Source: an uncultured Pseudocitrobacter sp.
Lineage (GTDB): Bacteria > Pseudomonadota > Gammaproteobacteria > Enterobacterales > Enterobacteriaceae
DNA length: 64,000 bases
Assembly: GCA_913778145.1 (NCBI GenBank)
Contig: CAJYVI010000020.1
Location: 1 to 64,000 of the forward strand
Direction: 5' to 3'
In this document: piece after piece, positions 1 through 9,738 of the stretch
How positions within the stretch are numbered: position 1 is the stretch's first letter
Layout of the letters: each line of letters starts with the position of its first letter
Translations under genes and position numbers: made by a program
Notes under the pieces: generated by a model
Seen by the model: only the letters and a program-made list of their open reading frames with translations
Database searches by the model: none
Told to the model about the DNA's origin: nothing

Positions 1-552
1 GTCGCCACGCTGACCAAACTGGTAGACGATCTACATCAGCTTTCGATGTCTGACGAAGGCGCGCTGGCTTATCAAAAAGCGCCCGTTGACCTCGTTTCGC
101 TGCTGGAAATTGCCGCAGGCGCTTTCCGCGAACGTTTAGCCAGCCGCGGCTTAACGCTACATCTTTCATTACCGGATAGCGCGATGGTCTTCGGCGATCG
201 CGATCGCCTGATGCAGCTGTTCAATAATGTGCTGGAGAATAGCCTGCGTTATACCGACAGCGGCGGCGACGTGCATATCCGCGCCAGAAAAACGCTGCAA
301 AACGTCACGGTTGAATTCGCCGACAGCGGGCCGGGCGTGAGCGATGAACAGCTCGCCATGCTGTGCGAGCGTTTTTACCGAACTGAAGGATCGCGCAACC
401 GTGCCAGCGGCGGCTCCGGCCTGGGGCTGGCGATTTGCGTAAACATTGTTACCGCCCACGGCGGCAAGCTTGATGCCGCCCATTCGCCTTTTGGCGGGGT
501 AAGCATTAAAGTAGAATTACCGCTGGATCGCGACACATCGAGAGAGTTATGA
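1..552 (+). CDS. baeS: BaeS sensor histidine kinase, C-terminal part
   Basis: The frame is open from the first base, so this is the last 183 residues of a longer protein. It carries the ATPase half of a histidine kinase: an N box ([12 protein letters not shown]), a G1 box ([11 protein letters not shown]) and a G2 box (GGSGLGLAI). The sensor, membrane segments, HAMP and phosphorylated His lie outside the window. In E. coli BaeS senses envelope stress (indole, flavonoids, metals) in the inner membrane and phosphorylates BaeR, which induces mdtABC, acrD and spy. The stop overlaps the baeR start (ATGA), as expected for the end of the mdtABCD-baeSR operon. Identification rests on that overlap and on similarity to the E. 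coli protein. Confidence 0.93.
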   Translation, partial: VATLTKLVDDLHQLSMSDEGALAYQKAPVDLVSLLEIAAGAFRERLASRGLTLHLSLPDSAMVFGDRDRLMQLFNNVLENSLRYTDSGGDVHIRARKTLQNVTVEFADSGPGVSDEQLAMLCERFYRTEGSRNRASGGSGLGLAICVNIVTAHGGKLDAAHSPFGGVSIKVELPLDRDTSREL

Positions 553-1271
553 CTGAGTTACCGATAGACGAAAACACCCCGCGCATTTTGATTGTCGAGG
601 ATGAACCCAAGCTGGGGCAGTTGCTGATTGATTATCTTCTGGCGGCCAACTACGCGCCAACGCTTATCAGCCATGGCGATCAGGTTCTGCCTTTTGTACA
701 CGATACGCCGCCGGATCTGATCCTGCTGGATCTCATGCTGCCGGGTACCGATGGCCTGACGTTATGCCGTGAAATTCGTCGCTTCTCAGAAGTGCCTATC
801 GTGATGGTCACCGCCAAAATCGAAGAGATCGACCGCCTGCTGGGGCTGGAAATCGGCGCGGATGATTACATCTGCAAACCTTACAGCCCGCGTGAAGTGG
901 TGGCGCGCGTGAAAACCATCCTGCGCCGCTGCAAACCGCGCCGCGATGTGCAGGCGCTGGACGCGCAAAGCCCGCTGATTGTCGATGAAAACCGTTTTCA
1001 GGCCTCGTGGCGCGATCGCCTGCTGGACTTAACCCCCGCAGAATTCCGCCTGCTGAAAACGCTGTCTCAGGAGCCTGGGAAAGTCTTCTCGCGCGAACAG
1101 CTGTTGAACCATCTTTATGATGATTATCGCGTGGTCACCGACCGCACCATCGACAGCCATATTAAAAACCTGCGCCGCAAGCTGGAAGCGCTCGACGCCG
1201 AACAGTCGTTTATCCGCGCGGTGTATGGTGTGGGGTATCGCTGGGAAGCGGATGCGTGCCGGATGGCGTAA
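549..1271 (+). CDS. baeR: BaeR response regulator
   Basis: An OmpR/PhoB-type DNA-binding response regulator of 240 residues, the same length as E. coli BaeR. The receiver domain covers residues 12-125 with the acidic pair E17-D18, the predicted phosphorylated D61 ([10 protein letters not shown]) and the conserved K of the ICKPYSP stretch. The C-terminal winged helix begins near residue 140 and ends in the typical GVGYRWE. It receives phosphate from BaeS and activates multidrug efflux and periplasmic chaperone genes. It overlaps baeS by 4 bp, so translation is probably coupled. Confidence 0.97.
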   Translation: MTELPIDENTPRILIVEDEPKLGQLLIDYLLAANYAPTLISHGDQVLPFVHDTPPDLILLDLMLPGTDGLTLCREIRRFSEVPIVMVTAKIEEIDRLLGLEIGADDYICKPYSPREVVARVKTILRRCKPRRDVQALDAQSPLIVDENRFQASWRDRLLDLTPAEFRLLKTLSQEPGKVFSREQLLNHLYDDYRVVTDRTIDSHIKNLRRKLEALDAEQSFIRAVYGVGYRWEADACRMA

Positions 1272-1360
1272 TCCTCGCATAATGCCTGATGGCGCAGTGC
1301 TTATCAGCTCAGGGGCCACTCACCTGTAGGCCGGATAAGGCATCGCCGCCATCCGGCAAC
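1257..1360. repeat. REP/BIME element between baeR and yegQ
   Basis: Degenerate REP units are visible: a gccggatggcg unit at the end of baeR, a cctgatggcg unit, and a gtaggccggataaggc stretch followed by an inverted gccatccggc unit. This is the usual extragenic palindromic repeat of enterobacteria. It overlaps the last baeR codons and probably protects or ends the operon mRNA. Confidence 0.75.
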
Positions 1361-1479
1361 AGTGGTAAGGTTTACTCCTGCCCCCCACAGCGCTACAATG
1401 CCCGCCCTAAAAGTATGGGAACCCTCCCTGCCGCGCACACCGTGACGCGGATCTGACCTGTCATCAGAACGAGAAAATC

Positions 1480-2841
1480 ATGTTTAAACCGGAACTCCTT
1501 TCCCCGGCGGGAACGCTGAAAAATATGCGTTACGCTTTCGCTTATGGCGCGGATGCTGTTTATGCGGGTCAACCGCGTTACTCTCTGCGCGTTCGCAACA
1601 ACGAATTCAATCACGAAAATTTGCAGCTCGGCATTAACGAAGCTCATGCGCTCGGTAAAAAATTCTATGTGGTGGTGAATATCGCACCGCATAACGCCAA
1701 GCTGAAAACCTTCATTCGTGATCTGAAGCCGGTGGTGGATATGGGGCCGGATGCACTGATTATGTCCGATCCGGGTCTTATCATGCTGGTGCGTGAGCAT
1801 TTCCCGGATATGCAGATTCACCTCTCCGTACAGGCTAACGCCGTAAACTGGGCAACGGTGAAATTCTGGCAGCAGATGGGGCTTTCCCGCGTCATTCTTT
1901 CCCGCGAACTGTCGCTGGAAGAAATCGAAGAAATCCGCACTCAGGTGCCGGAAATGGAGATTGAGATCTTCGTGCATGGCGCGCTGTGCATGGCCTACTC
2001 TGGCCGTTGCCTGCTTTCGGGCTATATCAACAAGCGCGACCCGAACCAGGGGACCTGCACCAACGCCTGCCGTTGGGAATATAACGTGCAGGAAGGCAAA
2101 GAAGATGTGGTCGGTAATATCGTGCACAAATACGAGCCGATTCCGGTGCAGAACGTTGAGCCGACGCTGGGTATCGGCGAGCCGACCGATAAAGTGTTTA
2201 TGATTGAGGAAGCTCAGCGTCCGGGCGAATACATGACCGCCTTCGAAGACGAGCACGGCACTTACATCATGAACTCGAAAGATCTGCGCGCCATCGCTCA
2301 CGTTGAGCGTCTGACGCAAATGGGCGTGCATTCGTTGAAAATCGAAGGCCGCACCAAGTCCTTCTACTACTGCGCGCGCACGGCGCAGGTGTACCGTAAA
2401 GCCATTGACGATGCCGTCGCAGGCAAACCCTTCGACACCAGCCTGCTGGAAACGCTGGAAGGCCTGGCCCATCGCGGCTATACCGAAGGCTTCCTGCGCC
2501 GCCATACCCATGACGATTACCAGAATTACGAATACGGATTCTCCGTTTCTGAACGCCAGCAGTTTGTCGGCGAATTTACCGGCCAGCGCAAAGGCGCACT
2601 GGCGGAAGTGGCGGTGAAAAACAAATTCGCCGTCGGCGATAGCCTGGAACTGATGACCCCGCAGGGCAACGTGAACTTTACGCTTGAGCAGATGGTCGAT
2701 GCCAAAGGTGCCGATAAACCGGTCGCGCCAGGCGACGGCCATATCGTCTGGCTGCCGGTACCGGAAGATATCGCGCTGGAGTACGCGCTGCTGATGCGTA
2801 ACTTTAACGGCGAGTCGACGCGTAATCCTCACAGCAAGTAG
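1480..2841 (+). CDS. yegQ: TrhP (YegQ) tRNA hydroxylation protein, U32 family
   Basis: A 453-residue protein of the U32 'peptidase' family. In E. coli YegQ/TrhP is needed for prephenate-dependent 5-hydroxyuridine formation at U34 of tRNAs. The U32 signature lies at residues 162-180 (EIFVHGALCMAYSGRCLLS) with C170 and C177; further cysteines follow in the TCTNACRW segment and are thought to bind an iron-sulfur cluster. The ATG at 1480 follows a weak AGAACGAG ribosome site. It is monocistronic here, with REP upstream and cyaR downstream; E. coli yegP is missing from the baeR-yegQ gap. A 479-residue antisense frame over it is a codon-bias shadow. Confidence 0.95.
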   Translation: MFKPELLSPAGTLKNMRYAFAYGADAVYAGQPRYSLRVRNNEFNHENLQLGINEAHALGKKFYVVVNIAPHNAKLKTFIRDLKPVVDMGPDALIMSDPGLIMLVREHFPDMQIHLSVQANAVNWATVKFWQQMGLSRVILSRELSLEEIEEIRTQVPEMEIEIFVHGALCMAYSGRCLLSGYINKRDPNQGTCTNACRWEYNVQEGKEDVVGNIVHKYEPIPVQNVEPTLGIGEPTDKVFMIEEAQRPGEYMTAFEDEHGTYIMNSKDLRAIAHVERLTQMGVHSLKIEGRTKSFYYCARTAQVYRKAIDDAVAGKPFDTSLLETLEGLAHRGYTEGFLRRHTHDDYQNYEYGFSVSERQQFVGEFTGQRKGALAEVAVKNKFAVGDSLELMTPQGNVNFTLEQMVDAKGADKPVAPGDGHIVWLPVPEDIALEYALLMRNFNGESTRNPHSK

Positions 2842-2875
2842 CTTATGGTGGGTATTTTCGCAAGCGAGAAGATTC

Positions 2876-2918
2876 TTAGAATTGGATCACATACCTAATT
2901 GTTTATTCCGGGTATTAT
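2876..2918 (+). promoter_or_regulatory. cyaR promoter with CRP-like site
   Basis: A TATTAT -10 box at 2913-2918 ends seven bases before the predicted +1 at 2925. A CRP-like site TTAGA-N6-TCACA lies at 2876-2891; its right half is perfect and its left half matches TGTGA at three of five bases. Its centre falls at -41.5, the class II activator position. CyaR is known to be cAMP-CRP dependent in E. coli. Confidence 0.7.
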
Positions 2919-2924
2919 CGCTTC

Positions 2925-3010
2925 GCTGAAAAACATAACCCATAAATGCTAGCTGTACCAGGAACCACCTCCTTGGCCTGCGTAATCTCCCTTACGCAGG
3001 CTAATTTTTT
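2925..3010 (+). ncRNA. cyaR: CyaR small RNA
   Basis: The stretch begins GCTGAAAAACATAACCCATA, contains TGTACCAGGAACCACCTCC (the loop that pairs with ompX, nadE, luxS and yqaE mRNAs in E. coli), and ends in a CCTGCGTAA...TTACGCAGG terminator stem followed by CTAATTTTTT. Sequence, length (86 nt) and place directly downstream of yegQ all match E. coli CyaR (RyeE). It is an Hfq-binding sRNA induced by cAMP-CRP. Confidence 0.96.
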
Positions 3011-3071
3011 ATCTACCCTTCCTCTTCTGAAAATCAGTTCGTTTTTATCCCGCTATATTTTTTCTGCCATA

Positions 3072-3198
3072 TATACACATCATCCTTCAACCTGCCTCTG
3101 CGTTGGCTGCGTTCACTCACCCCAGTCACGTACTTATGTACGCTCCCGGGGATTCGCTCGCTTGCCGCCTTGATGCAGCTTGAATGATTTTGTGTATA
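3072..3198. repeat. ERIC element, exactly 127 bp
   Basis: The core has CACTCACCCCAGTCACGTAC and ATGTACGCTCCCGGGGATTC, which correspond to the classic ERIC2 and ERIC1R primer sites. The ends are inverted (TATACACA at 3072, TGTGTATA ending at 3198), and the total length is the canonical 127 bp of Enterobacterial Repetitive Intergenic Consensus. It lies between cyaR and yegS and can fold into one long hairpin. Confidence 0.94.
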
Positions 3199-3200
3199 CT
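3170..3200 (+). promoter_or_regulatory. candidate yegS promoter at the ERIC edge
   Basis: TATACT at 3195-3200 is a good -10 box, four of its six bases belonging to the ERIC end. A TTGATG -35-like hexamer sits at 3170-3175, but the 19-bp spacer is long. The yegS ribosome site follows about 20 bases later. Confidence 0.35.
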
Positions 3201-3230
3201 TTTTATTACGTTGATTAACGAGGAAAAAGG

Positions 3231-4130
3231 ATGACCAGCTTTCCCGCCAGCTTATTGATCCTCAACGGCAAGGGGGCGGATAACCCGCAACTGCGTCAGG
3301 CTGTTGATACCCTGCGCAAAGAGGGTGCCGACATTCATGTCCGCGTTACCTGGGAAAAAGGCGATGCGCCACGCTATATTCAGGAAGCGCTGCAACTTGG
3401 CGTCGCGACGGTGATTTCCGGCGGCGGCGACGGCACTATTAATGAAATCGCCACCGCGTTGATTGAACTGAAAGACGCTAATGCCCCGGCGCTGGGGATT
3501 CTGCCCCTCGGTACCGCCAATGATTTCGCCACCAGCGTCGGCATTCCGATGGATCTGGAAAAAGCGCTACGGTTGGCAATTTCCGGGCGCGATGTACCCG
3601 TAGATACCGCGCGCGTGAACGATAAAACCTGCTTTATCAATATGGCAACGGGCGGATTTGGTACGCGCATCACGACCGAAACGCCGGAGAAACTGAAAGC
3701 GGCGCTGGGTGGCGTCTCTTATTTGATTCACGGGTTAATGCGCATGGATACTCTGAAACCTGACCGTTGCCAAATTCGCGGTGAGAATTTCAACTGGCAG
3801 GGTGACGCGCTGGTCATTGGCATTGGTAATGGGCGCCAGGCAGGCGGCGGACAGCCGCTCTGCCCTGATGCGCTGATTAATGATGGGCTGCTGGATCTGC
3901 TGGTAATCACCGGCGAAGAGATTATTCCGGCGCTTTTTACCACTCTGACGCAGCGCGAAGAGAGTCCACACTTGGTGCGCGGGCGTTCGGCGTGGTTTGA
4001 AATTGCGTCACCGCATGAGATGACCTTTAATCTCGACGGCGAGCCGCTCAGCGGGCAGACGTTCCGTATTGAAATTCTTGCGAACGCGCTCCGCGCGCGA
4101 CTGCCGCCGGATTGTCAGCTATTGCGCTAG
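3231..4130 (+). CDS. yegS: YegS lipid kinase
   Basis: A diacylglycerol-kinase-like catalytic protein of 299 residues. E. coli YegS phosphorylates phosphatidylglycerol in vitro. The nucleotide-binding motif GGGDGT is at residues 64-69 and the second conserved block PLGTANDFA at 92-100; the C-terminal half is the beta-sandwich lipid-kinase domain. The ATG follows a strong GAGGAAAAAGG ribosome site. It is a single gene, flanked upstream by ERIC and downstream by a BIME array. In K-12 the gat operon comes next; here an ABC transporter operon does. Confidence 0.95.
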   Translation: MTSFPASLLILNGKGADNPQLRQAVDTLRKEGADIHVRVTWEKGDAPRYIQEALQLGVATVISGGGDGTINEIATALIELKDANAPALGILPLGTANDFATSVGIPMDLEKALRLAISGRDVPVDTARVNDKTCFINMATGGFGTRITTETPEKLKAALGGVSYLIHGLMRMDTLKPDRCQIRGENFNWQGDALVIGIGNGRQAGGGQPLCPDALINDGLLDLLVITGEEIIPALFTTLTQREESPHLVRGRSAWFEIASPHEMTFNLDGEPLSGQTFRIEILANALRARLPPDCQLLR

Positions 4131-4134
4131 CCTG

Positions 4135-4521
4135 CACGAATGCCGGATGCGGCTTCGCCTTATCCGGCCTACAACGACTCCCCCGTAGGCCGGGCAAGCG
4201 TAGCGCCCCCGGCTCAAACCGCACCAGCGCCGGATGGCGGCTTCGCCTTATCCGGCCTACAACAACTTCCCCGTAGGCCGGGCAAGCGCAGCGCCCCCGG
4301 CTCAAACCGCACCAACGCCGGATGGCGGCTTCGCCTTATCCGGCCTACAACAACTCCCCCGTAGGCCGGGCAAGCGCAGCGCCCCCGGCACAAACCGCAC
4401 CAGCGCCGGATAGCGGCTTCGCCTTATCCGGCCTACAACGACTCCCCCGTAGGCCGGGCAAGCGCAGCGCCCCCGGCTCAAACCGCACGAATGCCGGATG
4501 CGGCTTCGCCTTCGGCATGAC

Positions 4522-4522
<1 letters not shown>
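4135..4522. repeat. Tandem BIME array, about 88-bp period
   Basis: Four complete units and a truncated fifth are seen. The gccgga motif recurs at about 4141, 4229, 4318, 4405 and 4493, that is every 87-89 bases. Each unit has a gccggatrgcggcttcgcc REP arm, a ttatccggcctacaa arm, and an inverted gtaggccgggcaagcg arm, followed by the same spacer. It fills the gap between convergent yegS and the ABC operon and probably serves as a bidirectional 3' end. No gene lies here; the small open frames seen in it are repeat shadows. Confidence 0.92.
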
Positions 4523-5295
<773 letters not shown>

Positions 5296-5305
5296 GACGC
5301 GCTCC

Positions 5306-6178
5306 TTATTCCGTCAGCCAACTGGCCTGGCGCTGCAACACCGGCAGTACCGGGCGGCGCTGATGCATATCCGGCAGCGAGTTGATCAACCCCTGCGTAT
5401 AGGGATGCTGCGCCTTATCGATATCTTTTGCGGCAATCGATTCCACCACCCGCCCGGCGTACATCACCAGCACGCGGTCGCAAAAACTGCGCACCAGGTT
5501 GATATCGTGGCTGATAAAAATCAGCCCTAACCCGCGTGATTTCACCAGATCGTCGAGCAAGCCCAGCACCTGCAAACGCACGGAGACGTCCAGCGCCGAA
5601 GTCGGTTCGTCGGCAATCACCAGTTCCGGGTCGGTTATCAGCATCATGGCGATCATCACGCGCTGCCCTTGCCCGCCGGAGATTTCATGCGGATAGAGCG
5701 CGTAAACGCGCTCCGGCTGGCGGATACGCACCACCTCCAGCATCTCCATCGCTTTGGCTTTCGCCTCGGCTTTACGCCCAGGATGGTGCGTCAGCCACGC
5801 TTCCGCAATCTGGTCGCCGACGCACACTACCGGGTTGAGCGAATATTTCGGGTCCTGCATGATCATCGAAATCCGCTTACCGCGAATGCCACGCATCTGC
5901 GCTTCCGTGGCATGCTGCAAATCGATATCACCGAACTGCATCCGCTCAGACGTGATGCGCGCCTTTTTCGGGTGCAGATGCAACAGCGCGCGCCCGACGG
6001 TCGATTTACCCGAGCCAGATTCGCCGACAATCGCCAGCTTCTCGCGCCCCAGTTGAAAGGAGACGCCGCGCACCGCGTGGGTCACCGCCTGGCCGTTCAC
6101 AAACTCGACGTGCAGGTCGCGCACATCAAGCAACGGCGTATTACATGCTGCGAGGATCGAGGATGTCACGTAAGCCAT
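5306..6178 (-). CDS. ABC transporter ATP-binding protein, DppD/OppD type
   Basis: The second ATPase of the importer, 290 residues. Walker A GESGSGKST is at 52-60, the signature ISGGQGQR at 166-173, and Walker B LVIADEP at 186-192. The signature is ISGGQ rather than LSGGQ, common in this subfamily. The chosen ATG overlaps the end of the upstream permease gene by 38 bp; an internal start would shorten the non-conserved N-terminus. It is followed after 10 bases by the other ATPase. Operon membership is clear from spacing and orientation. Confidence 0.9.
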   Translation of the reverse strand: MAYVTSSILAACNTPLLDVRDLHVEFVNGQAVTHAVRGVSFQLGREKLAIVGESGSGKSTVGRALLHLHPKKARITSERMQFGDIDLQHATEAQMRGIRGKRISMIMQDPKYSLNPVVCVGDQIAEAWLTHHPGRKAEAKAKAMEMLEVVRIRQPERVYALYPHEISGGQGQRVMIAMMLITDPELVIADEPTSALDVSVRLQVLGLLDDLVKSRGLGLIFISHDINLVRSFCDRVLVMYAGRVVESIAAKDIDKAQHPYTQGLINSLPDMHQRRPVLPVLQRQASWLTE

Positions 6179-7046
6179 CTCCTAAGAAGTTGAATGCCAG
6201 ACTGTTAATCAAAATCGCCAGCCCCGGAATCGTTACTACCCACCAGCACTCCATCATGTAGGTGCGACCGCTGGAGATCATCGCCCCCCACTCCGGTTCC
6301 GGCGGCTGCGCGCCAAGGCCGAGGAAGCCAAGCCCGGCGGCGGTCAGGATGATCCCCGCCATATTCATGGTGATACGGATGATCACCGACGGCAGGCACA
6401 GCGGCACAATATGACGCCACAGCACGCGTACCGGTGATGCGCCCTGCAAACGGACCGCCGAAACAAAATCGGCCTGACGTAGCGAGAGCGTTTCGGCACG
6501 CGCCAGACGCGCAATCGGCGGCCAGGCAGTTAACGTTATCGCGATAACCACATGCTCCAGCCCAGGGCCTAATGCAGCAACGAACGCCAGCGCCAGCACC
6601 AGGCTTGGGAAGGAGATAAAAATATCGGTGACGCGCATCAGCACCATATCGACCTTACCGCCAAAGTAACCAGCGGATACGCCGAGCAACAGCCCCAGCG
6701 GGCCGACGGTCACCGACACCAGCAGTACGATGTAAAGCGTGATACGCGAGCCGTACACCAGGCGGCTGAAAATATCGCGGCCAAACTCATCGGTGCCAAA
6801 CCAGTGCTGCGCATTGGGTGCGGTGAGCGCGTTGTTGAGATCCTGCACCAGCGGGTTATACGGCGCGATAAGCGGCGCGAAAATCGCCACCACCAGCAGC
6901 AGGAAAATAATCCCGCCGCCGATAGCGGTAAGCGGGTTACGCGCCATCTTGCCGATAAAACCGCCCGTACGCTGTAACGCGCGTTTGATACGCGCAACGC
7001 CTTCGCCGCCGCTCGAGCCGACGGGCGTATCCAGAGAAACGGTCAT
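6141..7046 (-). CDS. ABC transporter permease, DppC/OppC type
   Basis: An inner-membrane permease of 301 residues with the DppC layout: a cytoplasmic N-terminus, a first membrane span near residues 40-60 (GGGIIFLLLVVAIFAPLIAPY), a periplasmic loop, then the five-span permease domain. The EAA-like coupling loop is ARLARAETLSLRQADFVSAV. It overlaps the upstream permease by 4 bp (ATGA). With the DppB-type partner it would form the heterodimeric channel fed by the binding protein encoded at 8077-9699. Confidence 0.9.
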   Translation of the reverse strand: MTVSLDTPVGSSGGEGVARIKRALQRTGGFIGKMARNPLTAIGGGIIFLLLVVAIFAPLIAPYNPLVQDLNNALTAPNAQHWFGTDEFGRDIFSRLVYGSRITLYIVLLVSVTVGPLGLLLGVSAGYFGGKVDMVLMRVTDIFISFPSLVLALAFVAALGPGLEHVVIAITLTAWPPIARLARAETLSLRQADFVSAVRLQGASPVRVLWRHIVPLCLPSVIIRITMNMAGIILTAAGLGFLGLGAQPPEPEWGAMISSGRTYMMECWWVVTIPGLAILINSLAFNFLGDGLRDILDPRSM

Positions 7047-8080
7047 GATTTTGTCCTCGGATCAAAGAGTTGATAAAGCATGTCGGAAAGCAGGTTGAGC
7101 ATCACGAAGATAACCCCGACCACCAGCACGCAGCCCATCACCGCGTTCATATCGCCCAGCAGCAGGCTGCCGGTGAGATAAGAACCAAAACCCGGCCATG
7201 AGAAAACGGTTTCAATCAACACCGCGCCTTCCAGCAGAGAACCGTAGGCCAGCGCCACCACCGTCAGCAGCTGTACCAGAATGTTGCGAAACGCGTGATT
7301 CCAGATGACCTGCCGCTCAGTCAGCCCTTTCACACGGGCGGTGATGATGAACTCCTGCGACAACTGCGCCAGCATAAAGCTGCGGGTCATGCGGCTGATG
7401 TAGGCCAGCGAGTGAAACCCGAGCAGCGCGGCGGGCAGGATCAGGTGGTTTATCGCGTTCCAGAACACCGTGCCGTTCCCCGCCAGTAACGCATCGACGG
7501 TCATTAACCCGGTGCGACGCGGTACGAGGCCGTCCAGACCTAAATCCACACGCCCCGCGCCGCCCACCCAGCCGAGCCACGCGTAAAACACCAGCAGCCC
7601 CATCATGCCCACCCAGAAGATGGGCGTGGAGTAGCCTGCCAGGCTGATAATTCTCACCACATAGTCGGAAACGCTGTTACGACGCGCCGCCGCCAGTACG
7701 CCCAACGGAATGCCAAGCCCGGCGCCGACAATAATCGCCATCGTCGCCAGCTCCATGGTGGCCGGGAAGACGCGGATAATATCGTCGAGCACCGGCTTCC
7801 CGGTAAGCAATGCGTTGCCTAAATCACCGTGCAGCAGGTTGCTGAAATAGATAGCAAACTGTGCTGCCAGTGACTTATCAAATCCCAGTTGCTGATAAAC
7901 CTGCTGATAAGTGCTCTGGTCTGCATCCGGTCCAACAATCGCCAGCACCGGGTCGATGGGCATCACACGCCCGATGAAAAACGTGAGTAACAGCAGGCCG
8001 AACAGCGTAATCACGACCTGCATCAACCGCTTAGAGAATCGCCTGGCGCGCGAGCCTGGCGCAAGTATGACCATACTCAT
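7043..8080 (-). CDS. ABC transporter permease, DppB/OppB type
   Basis: A permease of 345 residues with six predicted spans and the family's typical first span (LMQVVITLFGLLLLTFFIGR) and C-terminal DMLYQLFDPR. It overlaps both the upstream binding-protein gene (4 bp) and the downstream permease gene (4 bp), a sign of translational coupling. It belongs to the same uptake system of unknown substrate. Confidence 0.9.
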   Translation of the reverse strand: MSMVILAPGSRARRFSKRLMQVVITLFGLLLLTFFIGRVMPIDPVLAIVGPDADQSTYQQVYQQLGFDKSLAAQFAIYFSNLLHGDLGNALLTGKPVLDDIIRVFPATMELATMAIIVGAGLGIPLGVLAAARRNSVSDYVVRIISLAGYSTPIFWVGMMGLLVFYAWLGWVGGAGRVDLGLDGLVPRRTGLMTVDALLAGNGTVFWNAINHLILPAALLGFHSLAYISRMTRSFMLAQLSQEFIITARVKGLTERQVIWNHAFRNILVQLLTVVALAYGSLLEGAVLIETVFSWPGFGSYLTGSLLLGDMNAVMGCVLVVGVIFVMLNLLSDMLYQLFDPRTKS

Positions 8081-9699
8081 CCTTTATCTCCTTCGCTGAC
8101 TTTATAAACTTCGCGCAGAAACGTGGTGGCTGACGGGTGCGACTGGAAGTCTTTAACTTCATTACGAACCACCACCGAATCGACCATCTGCGACAGCGGT
8201 TGCAGCGCAGGGATGAGCAAATCGTAACGAGTCTGGATCGCCTGATAGTCAGCCAGCTGTTTTTGCGGATCGCGTTCAAGCAGCGCGGCGTCGATCATCT
8301 CGTTCAGTTGCTTATCGTAAAAACCGGTACGCCAGCCCTGGAAATTGGTCAACCGCGCTTCATCACTGTTATCCGGGTTGTACACCAGCGCACGCAGGCT
8401 GGAATGCGGGTGCGGCTCCATTCCACTGCCGCCGCGCCCCACCAGCAGGTCAAATTTGCGTTCGCGCATTGCGCCGTAAATCTGGTTACCGGTGCCGGTA
8501 ATGATTTTGGCGTTAATGCCCGCCTGCATCAGCGTTGACTGAACGGCAATCGCAATATTGAGGAATGGCTGATCGGCCAGCACGCGCAGGGTTGTGTCAA
8601 ACCCCTCGGGGTAACCGGCTTCCGCCAGCAGTTTTTTCGCCCGCGGAATATCCAGCTGATAGCCAGGGTCAGGCAGCGTTGACGGCATTCCGGCTTTGAT
8701 GGGGCGCTGGTGCAGCACACCGTAGCCCGGCATCAGCGCTTTGTTGATACCTTGATAATCAATCAGATAGCGCACCGCTTCGCGCACTTTCGGGTTGGCA
8801 AAATGGGCCTCTTTCATACTCATCGCCACGTAATACACCGTGCCTTTCTGCACAGCTTCCACCGTCAGATTGGGGTCTTTACGCAGGGCGTTGATATCGG
8901 ATACCGCCATATTATTGGCAACGTCCAGATCGCCCTTTTCAATCATCAGGCGCAGGGTTTGCGACTCCTGAAAATGGCGCAGCACTACCCGGCTCATTTT
9001 GGCCTCTTCACGCCAGTAGTGCGGGTTGCGCTTCATGCGCAGCACATCTTTTGCCTGCCAGGTTTCCAGCATAAAGGGGCCAGAACCGGCTTCGTTGGTG
9101 GTTAGCCAGCGATTGCCCCAATCGTTATTGGCTTCATGCTGCTGTACGGTTTTGCTATCCAGCACGCCCAGGTTGCCGAACGCGCCGAGGGAGTAGATAA
9201 CCAGTTGCGGGTCGTTGGCCTTCGGCAGCGTGATTTGCACCGTATAGGGATCCGGCGCACTCACCTGGTTATCGATATTTTTCTTACTGAAGCCATAGGA
9301 TTTCCACACCGAGGCCTGCGCAAGGTTTAGGTGCAAAATGCGGCGCATCGACCACACCACATCGTCAGCCGTAAGCGGATTGCCGGAGTGGAAGGTGACG
9401 TTATCGCGCAGATGGAAAGTCAGCACTTTGCCGTCCGGGCTGATATCCCAGGATTTCGCCAGCGCCGGTTTCACGTTGGTCAACTGATTGGCATCCAGCT
9501 CCACCAGCGAATCGTAAAGGTTAACGACAATACCCACCACCTCGTTCCCGGTCATTGCCGCCGGGTCGAGCGTCAGCAGGTTGTTCATATTCATACCAAT
9601 GATGAGCTGATCGGGGGGCGTTTTCGCCAGCGCCGCCCCGCTCCCCATCATCAGCGACAGCGCGAGTAAACACGCGCCCGCAAGGGAGGATTTTTTCAT
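8077..9699 (-). CDS. Periplasmic substrate-binding protein, SBP_bac_5 family
   Basis: A 540-residue family 5 extracellular solute-binding protein. The signal peptide covers residues 1-25, with likely cleavage after GAALA. Family features include the PALAKSWDISPDGKVLTFHL and FHSGNPLTADDVVWS blocks. Family 5 proteins bind peptides, nickel, heme, opines or oligosaccharides, so the family alone does not set the ligand. It sits between the enolase-superfamily enzyme gene and the permeases, in the order enzyme-SBP-permease-permease-ATPase-ATPase. The ligand is probably the substrate of that enzyme or a conjugate of it (inference). Confidence 0.92.
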   Translation of the reverse strand: MKKSSLAGACLLALSLMMGSGAALAKTPPDQLIIGMNMNNLLTLDPAAMTGNEVVGIVVNLYDSLVELDANQLTNVKPALAKSWDISPDGKVLTFHLRDNVTFHSGNPLTADDVVWSMRRILHLNLAQASVWKSYGFSKKNIDNQVSAPDPYTVQITLPKANDPQLVIYSLGAFGNLGVLDSKTVQQHEANNDWGNRWLTTNEAGSGPFMLETWQAKDVLRMKRNPHYWREEAKMSRVVLRHFQESQTLRLMIEKGDLDVANNMAVSDINALRKDPNLTVEAVQKGTVYYVAMSMKEAHFANPKVREAVRYLIDYQGINKALMPGYGVLHQRPIKAGMPSTLPDPGYQLDIPRAKKLLAEAGYPEGFDTTLRVLADQPFLNIAIAVQSTLMQAGINAKIITGTGNQIYGAMRERKFDLLVGRGGSGMEPHPHSSLRALVYNPDNSDEARLTNFQGWRTGFYDKQLNEMIDAALLERDPQKQLADYQAIQTRYDLLIPALQPLSQMVDSVVVRNEVKDFQSHPSATTFLREVYKVSEGDKG

Positions 9700-9738
9700 C
9701 TGTGTATACCGTTTGTAGGGTTGAAGTATTTTTATCTG

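Noticed and set aside
1393-2832. 479-codon open frame antisense to yegQ
   Set aside because: It is a mirror frame of a conserved gene with GC-rich third positions; its sequence shows no domain and yegQ is certain.
2946-3173. 75-codon open frame over cyaR and the ERIC
   Set aside because: It covers a known small RNA and a repeat element; no ribosome site or conserved protein.
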